Below are positions 45,762 to 57,976 of a stretch of DNA of 64,000 nucleotides, in pieces. Position numbers and translations under genes: made by a program. The notes below the pieces were generated by a model. The model worked only from the letters and a program-made list of their open reading frames with translations, was not told the origin of the DNA and did not search any database. The DNA comes from Serpula lacrymans var. lacrymans S7.9 (lineage: Eukaryota > Basidiomycota > Agaricomycetes > Boletales > Serpulaceae). Where the stretch lies: the NCBI RefSeq assembly GCF_000218685.1, contig NW_006763290.1:39540-103539 (forward strand), given 5' to 3'. The stretch's first letter is position 1. Every line of letters starts with the position of its first letter.

Positions 45762-46520
45762 GAATTGCTCTCACGAACGTAGGAATGTGGACAGGAAAGT
45801 TGCGTGGTTGGTATCATCTATCCTGTTGTACTTGTGGGGTTATTTTTTCGGCGATACTTACCTTTCTGGATATGTTGTATGTTCGCTGTGGACAAACTTA
45901 CACGATCCGTGATACTATTGTACATATAATAGGAATGGCTACCAATCAAGACGTGCAGAACAGATATCACAGAATCACAGATAGGCTTTGGATGACATGA
46001 ACGCTCTTGTTCTGTTGTATGCGAGGTGACTAATATCTGGCAGCTTGGGGGTGGCGGCGAGTTTCTATCCAATTTCCGAGTGCTCGATACTCGGCTCCGC
46101 GGTTATCTTAGCTAGATAGCGCCTTCTGTGAATGCGAGAGATGTGTATGCACAACATGCATCTGCACCCAGGTAATGATGGAGATTTGTCGGATATGGTG
46201 GAGGAATATGTTCTGAGCAGTTCAGCCCAGCGCGGTCTGATCTTGCCGCCGCGGTCCGCTTCGACCCAGATATCGACCAACCGAACACCCTCCAAGACGT
46301 TTCCTGGTCATATGGGCATACATTTTTTAGCGCACAGTGGTGTTGTGACATACCTTCTCTGTGATTCATAATAAGACAGACTAACACAGTTTGTATCAAT
46401 AGCGAGCCTGAGCTTGCAGTTAATTTGGGGACTTTTGGCCACCATATAATGGCAATTGCTCACGAACATTCAAGTGAGTGAAGGACACACCGTCAGCTAC
46501 CGCTCAATCCACATCTCACC
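45762..46520. other. intergenic / beta-glucosidase upstream region
   Basis: No gene supported. A CATATAATGG box at about 46443-46452 lies some 70-80 bp before the start codon of the beta-glucosidase and may be its TATA element. Confidence 0.5.
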
Positions 46521-49500
46521 ATGATGGCAAGAGATCGCAAGTGGTCTATCCTCCTTGGCCCCGTATTTTCCGCAGTATGGCTATCAACGCTTGCCGGGGC
46601 AGGCTTGAGCCCCCTGGGCGTCCGCGATGATCTACACTTCAGCCTTGAAGCGCGTGGCATGAACATAGATGGGTCCCTTCCCATCTACAAAGACCCAAAT
46701 GCAGACATTGAGGATCGTGTAAATGACCTCTTACCGCGGATGACTGTGCAAGAAAAAGTATCACAGCTGTGAGTTCACTATAGTGCGCTGCTTTGCTTTG
46801 GAATCGTTCTACTCTATCCCTGTCGTCCCACGAGGTGCTGATTTTTGAAGCAAATTTCAGGATTCAGGGCGACATAGATGGATGGATGAATATGACTGAC
46901 CCTCTGGATGATACACTGACATACAATCAAACCGGTCTTGTACGACTATCATCTCTAAATATGGCAACTAACAAACAAACTATCATGAATCTAACAGGAA
47001 CAAATGATGGAGTACAAGTCAGGAGCTATCTGGGCTGGCTATCTTGCCCCCTGGGACAAGATTGTATATGCAATCACAGTTGGTCAACAATATCTGATGG
47101 AGAATACAACCCTTGGCATACCTGCCATTGTACAGTCCGAAGGTCTATAAGCTCCTTCATTTTCAATGTGCTCTCGTAATCTGAGTCTCTATTAATGATA
47201 GGTCTTCATGGATTCACGGACAATGGCACGACTTGGCCATCCCCTATCGGACTTGCCGCGTCATTCAATGCTCCTCTGCTAACGGAAGCTGCCAGCACTA
47301 TTTCCACCGAAGCTGAGGGTCTTGGCTACTCCCAGCTGTTTGCGCCTGTACTAGACCTTTCTAGAGAACTAAGGTGGGGAAGAGTAGAAGAAAACTACGG
47401 CGAAGATCCTTTCTTGTACGTCGTAATGCTTATTATTCCATTCCAAACTTGATATTGGTTTGCAGAACTAGTCAGATGGGGCGTGCGTATGTGACTGGCG
47501 TTCAATCCGGTAGGCGCAGAAATGTCAGCTCGACGGCTATCGCTAGGGTGGCAGCCACATGCAAACATTTTACTGCTTATGGCAGTCCACAAGGAGGCTT
47601 GTAGGTCATTTGGTCATATTCAGATCTTTTCTTTTCTGAGAGAGTCGTGGTCTGGGCCAGAAATATCGCCCAAGTTAGTGGGGGACAGCGCGAGCTGCAC
47701 ACCTATTACTTGAAGCCTTTCCACTATGCCTGTGTCGATGCTTTATCCATCATGACTGCATATGCGAGTTATGATGGAATCCCTAACGTCGCCAATACCC
47801 GTAAGCAGAAAGTATTATCTTATTATTGTCTACCCACCTGCTAATGATTCGCGGATGTCCTAGATCTGCTTACTGATATTGTCAGTGATAGTGCATTCCC
47901 ATTTCGTTCGCCGTGCTGACCGATATATTAAGCTCCGTAATGAATGGGGATATCAATACTTCGTTACATCTGACGCTGGCTCTGTTGACCTTTTGATCAC
48001 GCTTCATGGCGTCTGTGCAACCAGAGAGTGCGCGGCAAAAATCGCACTTGAGCACGGTCTCAGCGGAGAGATGGGGGGAGGAACGTATACTTATCTCACA
48101 TTACCTGGTAAGGCGAATATTCCAACTGGCTCCACTCGTTGTGGCTTTTTGTTCTGACTTTATCAAAGACCAGATCCAGAACGGCACCGTAGGCATCAGT
48201 TATGTCGACGAGACGGTGAAAACCATACTCAGGACCAAATTCTCTCTTGGACTTTTCGAAAGTAAGCCGACCGCAAGACTCTTTTCCGCACTGTCATTGG
48301 CTCATCATCTTCCTCAGATCCATACCCATATCCGGATTATCGATCAACCCTTCGTACACAAGCTACTCGAGATCTTCTTCATCAAATGGAACGTGAAGCA
48401 ATCATATTGTTGGAAAACAGAAACAGTGTTCTCCCACTGAGCACAAACATCAGCTCTATCGCCCTTATAGGACCTCAGTCAGACCGTGTTTCTGTGAGCC
48501 AGACTTGTCCTATGGTTTATCTGCTGAACGCTAATGGAACACAAAGTTCGGCGATTATGTATTCTACAACGCATCGCTCAATGGTATATCGCCGTTGGAT
48601 GGTTTCAAGGAGTTCCTCGAAAACAGTTCCGTTCAAATCAACTTTGCGGAAGGATGCAAACTCTGGTCGAACGACGAATCTGAATTCCCTGCTGCCATTG
48701 CAGCAGCCAAAAAGTCGGATGTCGCCATTGTAATGGTAGGCACCTGGTCCTTGGATCAAACATTGTTGTGGACACCGGGGACAAATGCTACGACAGGAGA
48801 GCATGTAGATTTATCGGACCTCGACTTGGTTGGTGCTCAGTTCCCCCTTGTACAAGCCATTCAAGCGACTGGAACACCGACAATTGTGGTGTTCGTTAGC
48901 GGCAAACCTGTGACGAACCCTTGGATTCAAGAAAGTCAGTTCACTAATATTGTCTCGCACGGTCAACTGGACACTCATATTTGTGTAGATGTGGACGCTG
49001 TGATACAGCAGTTCTACCCCGGAGAGCTAGGCGGACTTGCCATTGCTGAGATAGTCTTTGGCGCCACTAACCCATCAGGTACCAAACTTTTTGGTAGCAA
49101 GCGTTTCAGTATCTCACTCGTGCATCTTATCATTAGGAAGATTACCTGTCTCCTTCCCCCGTAGCGTTGGAACGACTCCTGTCTTCTATAACTACCTCAA
49201 AGGAAGTAGACCGGTTTCTCCGGGTGAAATCACGCCGAACGGTACCCTGATCTTTGGACATCAAGTGAAGGAATTGCTTTTCTATTACTCACTTAATGCT
49301 GAGCCAGTTAACGCAGTATGTCCTTAACACCCCAGTCCCTACATGGAGTTTCGGGCATGGCTTGAGTTATACCACCTTTAATTAGTAGGTATTGCTCTGT
49401 CTCTGGTTTCTAGTGAATATGATGATACATCGAGCTAAACCCTTCCATAACAGCACCGATTTACAATTATCAAGCCCTACTATTGGCACAAGTGAGAACT

Positions 49501-49914
49501 TTAATGTCACAGTAACAGTACATAACACTGGATCAAGGGATGGAAAAGAAGTTGTTCAGGTGCGCAAAACCGTTATTAGCTGTCTGCAAACAAACCAATC
49601 AAATTTATCTCAGGTGTATATGACGGACATTGTTAGCTCCGTGGTGACACCAAACCAGGAACTGATAGGGTTTACGAAAGTGGATATCCCGTAAGTCATG
49701 TTACAGCTGAATAAAATATCTATGTTCCTGGCGCTGATCGAGGCGGTGTTCAACCAGGGCTGGGCAGTCTCAAACCGTTACTATCGAGGTCATGTCTTGG
49801 CAATTGGCGGTATGGACCGTACGGGAAGAGTGGGTCGTCGAGCCGGGGCAGTTTAACATCATGATCGGCAATAGCGCGTTAGCCGTCCTAAACACCACTC
49901 TTACTGTAGTCTGA
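46521..49914 (+). CDS. glycoside hydrolase family 3 beta-glucosidase, secreted
   Basis: Hydrolyses beta-linked glucosides such as cellobiose. Exons: 46521-46768, 46861-46939, 46998-47142, 47202-47415, 47466-47600, 47661-47800, 47864-47880, 47933-48107, 48169-48261, 48318-48493, 48547-48934, 48989-49078, 49137-49264, 49317-49384, 49454-49559, 49614-49690, 49758-49914. This gives 811 residues with no internal stop; exon 7 is only 17 nt. The hydrophobic N-terminus (ILLGPVFSAVWLSTLAGA) suggests export. Catalytic domain: SPIGLAASFNAPLL, LFAPVLDLSRELRWGRVEENYGEDP, ATCKHF, and the nucleophile Asp in YFVTSDAGSVD (about residue 340). The C-terminal domains (VAIVMVGTWSLDQTLLW, TGEHVDLSDLDLVGAQ, SGKLP-like GRLPVSFPRSVGT) and the fibronectin-III-like end (VTVHNTGSRDGKEVVQVY) are complete. 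It converges on formate dehydrogenase, 138 bp between stops. Confidence 0.94.
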
Positions 49915-50052
49915 GATAGGGGACGTGCGAGCTGTATTCGGACTTGTAAATTGATGTGTATATAACAAGCGTGAAATTTCTATTATACATTAGTACATAG
50001 TCCCTTTGAAGCCTTTGAAGTGGACATTCATCCCGGGCATGGCCCACCCCAA

Positions 50053-51865
50053 TTAACGTTGGCCATCTGAACAACAATAAGCAAGGTGCTAAAGGGCATT
50101 TAGTTATTACTCACAAGCTTTACTCTCATATTTGCCTGTTGGCGAGATGATGATTAGCACGAGTGAACCCGCAGTAAAATCGAAGTCTTACCTTTTCCTA
50201 CAATAACATTTTGGGGGTCCTGAGCTTTTCCGGTAATGTAATTCTCGAGAATACTTCTTGTACCACTAGCATAGCGTGCCTGGGCGTCAAGAGTGGTCCC
50301 CGAATAATGCGGAACCATGCCATTTCCGCCGCCGAGAGGGTTCTTCATAGTGCGCCAGACGTGATCTTTTGGTGCAGGCTGAACATTCCAAACATCACCA
50401 GCATATCCTGAAAACCATTGTGGTTCATACTGATTATTTTTACAAAGGTAAAAAGGTACTTACCTCTGAGGTGGCCGCTCTTAACAGCTTGTGCAACCGC
50501 ATCTTTATCGCAGATGGCACCTCGGGCGGTATTAACTAGCCAGGCCCCCTGTCGCAAACCATGAGGACAGAGAACAGAAAAGCTGCAAGAACACTGACCT
50601 TCTTGAAGTGTTGAAGAAGGTCTGAGTTGACAAGTCCCTGAGTACCTTCGTGCAAAGGACAGTTGACAGTCACGACGTCACACTGCATCATGCCCTGAGT
50701 TGGAACTCAATCAAAAGAGAAAGTATAAATACCTGAGACACGAATTCCTAAAGCACGGCGGTATAATTAGATGGACATCATCCGGTGAGCATAAGATGTT
50801 AGACGGACTTTAAGATCGTCAACTTTTCTAACATTCACAGCCTTTGCTACTGCTGAAACAGATGTAAGTAGTGAAAGGATGGAGACGTAATACTCTTCAC
50901 CCACCGTCAGGAAGAGAAGTGTAATCGTAGTAAAGAAGTTCTTTAGGGTCGAATGGAACCAGGCGTTGCAGTACACGATACCCGATCCGCCCGGCACCGA
51001 TGGTACCAATGACCTTATTTTCAAGGTCGAAAGCATTTCTGGCGATATCAGATACTTGCCAATCGCCTCGTTCAATCATCTGAACGTCAATCAGCAAAAT
51101 ACAAAAGTGTGAAGGTGGTACTTGGCATACCTCGTGGGCAGGAACAAAGTTCCTGACGAGCAAAAGAATCGACATGACGACATGCTCCGCGACAGATGTG
51201 ACATTGGAGCCAGAAACCTATGTGGGGGTAAATTCCAATGAGATTTAGTAGTGAACAGTAAAATGTCACCTCCAAGACTTGAACGCTTTTCTTTACAGCA
51301 GCATTAAGGTCGATGTGGTCCGAGCCCACGCCTGCAGTAATACAGATCTTTAGATTTTTGGCCTGATTGCTGAGTTAAGAACGAGACATCAGACATGAAA
51401 GTTAGTGACATACTTTTTCAAAAAGGTCTGCTGTCAGATATCCGGGGTGGAAAGGTGTTGTGACTAGGACTTCAGCCTATACAACAACATTGATTCAGTG
51501 TACTCGCATAATGGTGGAGTGTGAGTACTTACATCAGCTATGTGCTTTTGGAAGTCGCTGCTGGGTCCTTCCTTATCGTCGGAGACCTTTTAAACAACTA
51601 TCAGCCTATTGCCGACTACGTGCTATGAGACTGGACCGTACGATTAGTTCGTGGCCGAGTGATTGAAGCCAAGGGCGTAAACCAAGCTACAGACGATGAG
51701 AATGAGAGTGATCCATAGCGAAAACTACACACCTGATTTTCAACGGTCCCCAAAAGACGTGGTTCTGCAACTGCAGCCTTGGCTCCACGATAGAGAATGG
51801 CAAGAACCTAGTAGCTAGATCAGCTTACAAGGCAGAGGGCCATGATTCGGGATGCAGACCTTCAT
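50053..51865 (-). CDS. FDH1: NAD-dependent formate dehydrogenase
   Basis: Oxidises formate to CO2 with NAD+; probably cytosolic, as there is no transit peptide. Exons (minus): 51865-51860, 51807-51733, 51686-51642, 51586-51533, 51476-51414, 51362-51270, 51217-51131, 51079-50905, 50852-50809, 50747-50733, 50682-50599, 50548-50464, 50407-50192, 50135-50115, 50066-50053; 358 residues. The first exon holds only ATG-AAG, and others are 15, 21 and 14 nt. The catalytic half begins [13 protein letters not shown]; the NAD-binding motif is GTIGAGRIG (about residue 170). Active-site landmarks are [32 protein letters not shown] and the His in [13 protein letters not shown] (about residue 308). It ends KYESKAYGQR. 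All fourteen introns are 46-61 bp with GT-AG ends. Confidence 0.95.
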
Positions 51866-52431
51866 GGTATAACAGGTGGTGGTTAGAGCAGGGAATGAGT
51901 TTGGAGTGATACATATAGGGTGCTTTTTATACCAGTTACACAGGAACCATACGGAGAGCGAACCATGACTTTGTACACAACCAAGGTCATCCGGAGTCTC
52001 TCCAATCTTGTCCCATCTTTACGGCAGGAACACTCCTCCAAAAATGGAAATACCTCCACGGAGAGAGCCGGAGGTCACGTGAGTATCCGACATCGTCCGC
52101 TTCTGTGGCTTCTTGCGGTGAATACTCAAGTGAATCCTTTAGACAATTCAACGCCCAGTTTGATGGTAAAGCGTGGCAGATGTACCATCTCCATCTGGGG
52201 CCATAGCAATATCCATATCATTGTTGCCTTTCCTGTAGTGCCTAGGTTGATCGCACTCAGACACTCGCAGATGTAATTCATCAAGAAGATATATTGACGA
52301 ATCTCAAATACTAGAGAAACATCGACAGAGTGATACGAAAGGAATAAGTTAAAATAATGTAAACTATCGCGACACTATGCAATACCGTACGTAAATAATC
52401 ATAACAAAAGACATACAATTATACATTTCAA
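51866..52431. other. intergenic, formate dehydrogenase promoter side
   Basis: On the minus strand TATAAAAAG (51931-51923) lies about 60-65 bp upstream of the formate dehydrogenase start, a plausible TATA box. A plus-strand frame (51920-52276) shows no known motif and is rejected. Confidence 0.6.
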
Positions 52432-53326
52432 TCATTGGGGTATATCTTTTTTTGCACTAGGCTCGTCTGCTGATTGCAATGACAGGGTGGTTGAAGTCTG
52501 TTCTGACTGCAAAAGCGATGGCTGGTCTTTCTGTGCCTTCAATTCAGCCATGCGCTTGCGGACCTGTGTAGTCATGTGAATTGTCTTCATCATTCCCTGC
52601 GTATGATCTGGTTTCCATCCCTCCGGAAGTCGTTCGTCTTGCAGCCAATCGTGAAGAACGTTGACACTCAATCCCTCCTTATCAGCATTTTTGCCTCCAA
52701 GCACGCCGATCGCGATAGCCATCTCTCCCCTCGCAATTTCCGAGTGGACACCGTCTAGCGGTCTACATATCTTTTCCCTCCTGAATCGGATGCTGGCCAC
52801 CCCTTCCATAGTGATCCTGCCTCCCATAGCACGACCCTCGGCGACAAGAGCATCCAGCAATGGTTCACATACTCTAGTCGACGCATATTCGTCATCAGCA
52901 TTCTTGACATCCGGGTGCACAATAGAAGCGTCATGCTCGATACAGTTATGACGGGCAAGATCGCTGAGAGAAAGGCGACGGAATTGTAGTAGGAAACCGA
53001 TACCTCCAATAGACAGGAAGCATGCGAGAAAAGTGGATAGGTGGTAGCCTTCTTTGAGAGAGCGGACAAGGTCGAAGAAACCTATGTCTCGACCATTACG
53101 AGGGCTTGAAGGAGCAGGCATCAGCGGATGAGTCAGTGATAGAGGATGGAAAATGAACGTACAGGTACCCATGGTTGGCGAGGGTGTTCAAAGCGGGACA
53201 TGGAGAACGACTGTCTCCAGGTTGTCTGGGACAATAAGCATGGGTCTTCCCAGCAACGGGACAGACACCGGCATGATGAGAATGTTCGTGTGGGATCGTG
53301 GAAGATGAGGATGATGGTGAAGACAT
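52432..53326 (-). CDS. short unspecific peroxygenase (heme-thiolate peroxidase)
   Basis: Chloroperoxidase-type enzyme that uses H2O2 to oxygenate or halogenate organic substrates. Exons (minus): 53326-53163 and 53104-52432, one 58-bp intron; 278 residues. The proximal heme motif is PCPALNTLANHGYLPRNG, with Cys about residue 43 as the thiolate ligand. The EHD motif is CIEHDASIV (about residues 110-117), as in the fungal PCP-EHD pattern. Downstream ICRPLDGVHSEIARGEMAIAIGV is the region that contacts substrate and heme. The length and lack of an obvious signal peptide fit the short UPO subfamily. The C-terminus is low-complexity, Gln/Ser-rich. A TATAAAGA box at 53374-53367 lies about 41-48 bp upstream of the start. 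Confidence 0.92.
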
Positions 53327-55253
53327 TGTGGTAGATGAGGATAACTGATTAGAAGATAAGGCCGTGTCTTTATACTCCAGAGTAATAAATTAGAGGAGCT
53401 GGAAGTGGAAGTATGAGAAGTAATATGTTCCTAGGTCGGAGGGTAGTAGATGGCGATTGCTGCCCTTTGCATTTGTGGTTATATAGGGTTGACAGAATCC
53501 CAACTGTTCGGTAATGTCCATTTGATAAGATCAGGCTGGTGCCCATATGACGACCCTGCAAAATGAAACGAGCGGTGCCGTGAGCGTCGTAAACGGTCGA
53601 GATCTGTGCGGACTGCAGTTCCAGGATATCAGTCAGATAGATTGGTCACAAGGTTGGATCAGCTACTATTACTTGATGTGTTTCTCCGAGGAAAGCAATA
53701 TTATTACTGTACACCGAACGGTGTAAGTGATTCTGATTCTATGGCAAGGCTGTGAGGTCCTTGGGTCTCAGAGTTACTCAAGTAAGACAGTAACATGGTA
53801 CAGAGAATACAATACCATGAACCTGATAAGACCACGGGCCATTGAAAACGCCTGCCTGTTACTCACAGTTGCAGTCGGCCCACCAATTTCGCCGGTTCGC
53901 TTATGTGGCTGTGGCAAGGACAACTTGGGAGAAAGTTCAGAAAAAAAGATCCGTTCAAACTTTCAATAGCAGAATTCATTACATATTTCTCCTTGGGTTT
54001 CCAGATCCAATGCCTTGCTGTGGACATAGTCATCGCTGTTGTCGTGCAGTCGGACCCGCACGCCTGCATTGATATGACTGGGGATGATTCATACTGACTC
54101 TAGTAGTATATTTCCCATAGTCCCCGACTCGGTTTCGATACTCAGGACTGTTGTCAATGGACAGCTTTCTGGCAGAGTCGACAGAGGGTCTTCAAAGATG
54201 AGTCGCATCGCTTATGCGATCATTGCGATGGCCGCTCACTAGCGCTCACTGCAGTGCCTTTTGTTTCATTATCACCTGTGTGGCTGTGGCTTCCATGATA
54301 AACTTTACTGGGCGCTCTTTTCCCTTACGGTTCTCTTTGAGTGTTCAGTTGCTGCGTTCGTTTCCAGCAGTTGTTTTCTCATGCTCTCCGCTGGCTCCGG
54401 GTACGCCTAAAAGTTTCTCCCTGAGATACGTCACTGGCTATAATCACAACTTGAATATTAGGTACTAAGTATACTAGCCTAGGTGGCTCTCAGTCCATGT
54501 CGATTACCAGCCCACTACTGATAGACAGCCCGTCTTTATTTAAGCTATACTCGTGATAGAGTCGTAGGCAATACATACTTTTTTCAGGTGCAAAATGCCG
54601 GAGGCATAAAATAAGTGCTCCATCACACGCTTGAAATCAAGTTTGGGAGTTGGGCGCTGATCATGATGCATCACCACTGCCTCCCCAATGTAAAATTAAC
54701 AAAATAACATGTATCTTCAAGTCCAAGGTGTGGCTATGACTGATTACCGCCACTTTTTTGGGATATCTACTTCTTGCGGTAAGCGATAGCATCTTCTGCA
54801 CTGGTCCGCCACTGACAGCATCCATCATATATCTTACTCAACATTCCACCTATTGACAGTCAACACTAGCACCATCACATGACCATGGAAACGGTCTGTA
54901 GATCACTTGTTTTTCCCAAGAAGTAACATGTGGACATATCTGCGCGTGCTGTCAAATCGAAACTTGCATCGTTATTGTGGTTATTTTTTCTTCGACTCAT
55001 TCAATCGCATTGATACACTCCGTTCTATATACAGACCAGATCAGGGCAGAAATTCATACTCGTTCGATTTTCCATGTCCCTGTACTGCACCTGATAAGAA
55101 TAGAGCTCGCTGTGAATTGATAACGATAGACGGGTACCTCGGCGCAGCGCAATAACCGTTGACACACTATGAAGAACATTTCTAAAGACTCAACAGCAAG
55201 TAGCGTACAAGGCTCACAGGTTTACATTGAGCTGGTACGGGTACCAACCATTA
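53327..55253. other. 1.9-kb intergenic region
   Basis: Longest gene-free stretch of the island. Several 60-84 codon plus-strand frames occur (53727, 54214, 54907 starts), none with a motif or a workable splice chain. The peroxygenase promoter occupies the left end; the right end should hold the SEC63 3' UTR. A non-coding transcript cannot be excluded. Confidence 0.5.
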
Positions 55254-57751
55254 TTAGTCACTATCACTATCTGTACTACCTTCACTATCTCTGTCATCAT
55301 CTGTACTACTTTCGTCGTCGCTCTGCTCCATCCCACCCTGGCTTCTCTTGACAGACCCACCACGCATGGCTGCCATTTGGCCAGCTAAAGTATCCTCCTC
55401 GGGCTCTGAAATATCATCTTCAGCCGCTTGCTCGTCGGCGGTGAGAGCAGCAACATCATCGATCTTGAGCTAATCATAGACTGGTGAGACAAACATAGAT
55501 TGAAGATTCTCTCTACGCATACCGAAATATCTCTGCAAATTTCTTCATCGACAAATGTATCACTGACGAAGTAGATTTTCCAAGTGAACAGCCCCACGTT
55601 TTGGGGTGCTTGGAACTGTAGCTTGTAGGACCGGTAATCTCCGTCCTGATTAGAGTTCGACACAGGAATGTCAGTTACTTTCATTGGTGGAACAACAATT
55701 CGGTTGGATTTATCATCAGCAAGGACGAGCCACCAGCCGGCTTTGCGATACTAGAGTCGGTGTCAGTACGACCAGGAAAACAACCGTAAATAACCTACCC
55801 CTGGCCAAAACGGAGCGTGTGCCCAGCCACCTGCATTACCTTCCAAATCTTCAGCATCTTTTTTGCTGTTCAGAAATTCGTCATCTCGATCGTTTGAACT
55901 GCCTGGTTGATCTTTATTGGCACTTCCTGTTGCTGCCGATTCTGCCGATAAAGGACACAGGCGTAACTTGACGAAAAGGAAAACAATGGAAGAAGGGGTG
56001 ACTAAACGTTCGCCAATCACTATAGCAAGATATTTAACTTAAAACCAAAAAGACGGCATGACCGGACCACAGACCTTTGAATGATACATCGACGATATCT
56101 AAACGACATCTATTTTGAAGAACTTTTTGCGCTTGCTCGGGCTTATTGTTATAGTCTCCTTTCATGATGTCTTTCACGGCGTCAGATTTGCGGCCTAAAC
56201 TTGAAAAGTCGTCTGATGGGGAACCTTCCTTTTCGGGGAGCGAAGCCTGCACCATGCATGCATGCAAGCGCATCACCGAAAGTGTTGGTGACAGCCAACT
56301 TCGAGAAGCGGCAATGTTTAACAATGCATTCAAAAGTAAAGGCGTCTGCAGTATAACGTCTGTTTGCTCTATATGCACAATCAATGTGAACACGGTGAAT
56401 ATTATTAGAATACCAGAACTTACCACGTTCGATGGACGAAGGAAGCTGGAGATGCAGGAAGTGTGAATATAGGAAAATCAGGGCTTTTCTTTCTCGTTCA
56501 TCTAATTTTCCATCTGTTCCCACCATTTTCTTGATATCGTTCCAGTCTTGACCCAGTTTCTCACTAATTTGTGCATCCAATGAATCTAGCTCACGCTGCT
56601 GCGTGCTTGGGGAATTTGTAATCTCCCAGCGGAATGCCCTGCCCAGCGAGCTTACAGCATCTTTCATACCAGATTCCTCCTTTAGCGACTTGAAAAAGTT
56701 GGCCGCAGTAAGTGCATTTATGCCATCTTTAGTTTTTTGACGACTACCAAACCACCAGCGACCCTACAAGGCATCAATTCGGAAAATGCACAAGAGAATA
56801 GATGATAATAAAAGAACCGCACCACTAGAGCAGGTAGCGCACCACCGAATATCAATCCGTATAACCCGAGTACCCAGATATTATTCTTTCCCTCGATAAT
56901 CCATTTTGGCAGTGCTATACCCATCGACACTTCTTGGCGACCGTCAGGATGGCCGTAAAGTTCCCAATTCTGGCGTATTGTTTCATCCGTAAGTCTTGAA
57001 AAGGATATGGATAAGTACCCCCACGCGATTTGACCTGCTGGAGTCAACAAGGGAAAGGGACATACGACTTATAAGCTTTTGTGATATCTACAAATCGAGC
57101 GGCAATGTCTTCTGCTGTTTCATTGATTGAAGCTTTGACTTTATCAGGGTGACTGTAACACAGGTAAACAATCGCCTTCCCCAATAACGGAGACACGTAC
57201 TATAAGCGCGATAGTTTTTTGAAGTGGGATTTGATTTCTTTTTCTGTTACGCCCTGGGCGGGGGTGAAGGTTAGACATGCGAAAACTGGGCTGCCGTAAT
57301 AACTCACATTACGCAGACCAAGAATTTCAAAAGGATCATAAACCTTGCCTTCAACACTGGCATTCATAGCTTTGCGAGTAAGGAACGCAAAAAGTGACCA
57401 TCCCAAGACAATGAAGAGAGACCTATGATCACTTTTCAGTTGGGAAAAGACAAGAACAAACATACGCAGATACGCACTTTGTGCTGACTCTAGGTTTCCA
57501 CAGTGAACCTTGCTCTCGCTGTCTGATGCGAATCCTCATTTCGAGGCAAGGCTGGCACTGGCACCCGTCCAAAGTTTCCTTCTCTGCAGATAACAGGAAG
57601 TAAGTAGCATATATGAATGACTATTGTACAACATACTTGAAGATGAGGACGACAGAGATGAAAGGGTCATTGGAATGAGTACGAGAGCGAGGACGGTTAT
57701 GACGAAGTAGGCTGCCATCGTGCCGGCTTCGTCATAATGGTAATTTGCCAT
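55254..57751 (-). CDS. SEC63: SEC63, J-protein of the ER translocon
   Basis: ER membrane protein that recruits BiP/Kar2 to the Sec61 channel for post-translational import. Exons (minus): 57751-57637, 57583-57478, 57422-57308, 57253-57201, 57152-57066, 56994-56823, 56763-56424, 56368-56075, 56019-55799, 55750-55523, 55469-55254; 648 residues. Order: first membrane span (MAAYFVITVLALVLIPMTL), LDGCQCQPC loop, second span (SLFIVLGWSLFAFL), J domain DPFEILGLRN..GVTEKEI with HPD (about residues 131-133), third span (NIWVLGLYGLIFGGALPALV), Brl domain (LQTPLLLNALLNIAASRSW), a WPGYRKAGWWLVLAD and GLFTWKIYFVSDTFVDEEI C-terminal fold, and an acidic tail ending DSEGSTDSDSD for Sec62 binding. Divergent from the coilin-like gene. 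Confidence 0.95.
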
Positions 57752-57976
57752 GATGGCTGGTGTAGGCTTTGCAGCACTCGAGTCCTAATGTTCAGAATGT
57801 AAAGAGAGACAGATGGAACAAAATAACAAAACAGGTCACTTGCTGGCACTTGCAGCGCGTTTTAGACCGACGTGGCCAGTTTGCTTGCCTGCAGGAGACT
57901 TTGCAGGAAAACGCCCCGTGGGAATTCTGCGATAACCGTTGGCTGTCACTTTCAGTCACAGCTCCCTCTTCAAATC
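57752..57976. promoter_or_regulatory. divergent promoter, SEC63 / coilin-like
   Basis: 225 bp between the two start codons; no clear TATA box. The coilin-like frame remains open upstream of its ATG (57872 onward) but lacks an earlier ATG in good context. Confidence 0.5.

Noticed and set aside
53727..55155. Plus-strand frames of 60-84 codons in the 1.9-kb gap before SEC63.
   Set aside because: None can be joined by plausible introns into a longer reading and none has a known motif.
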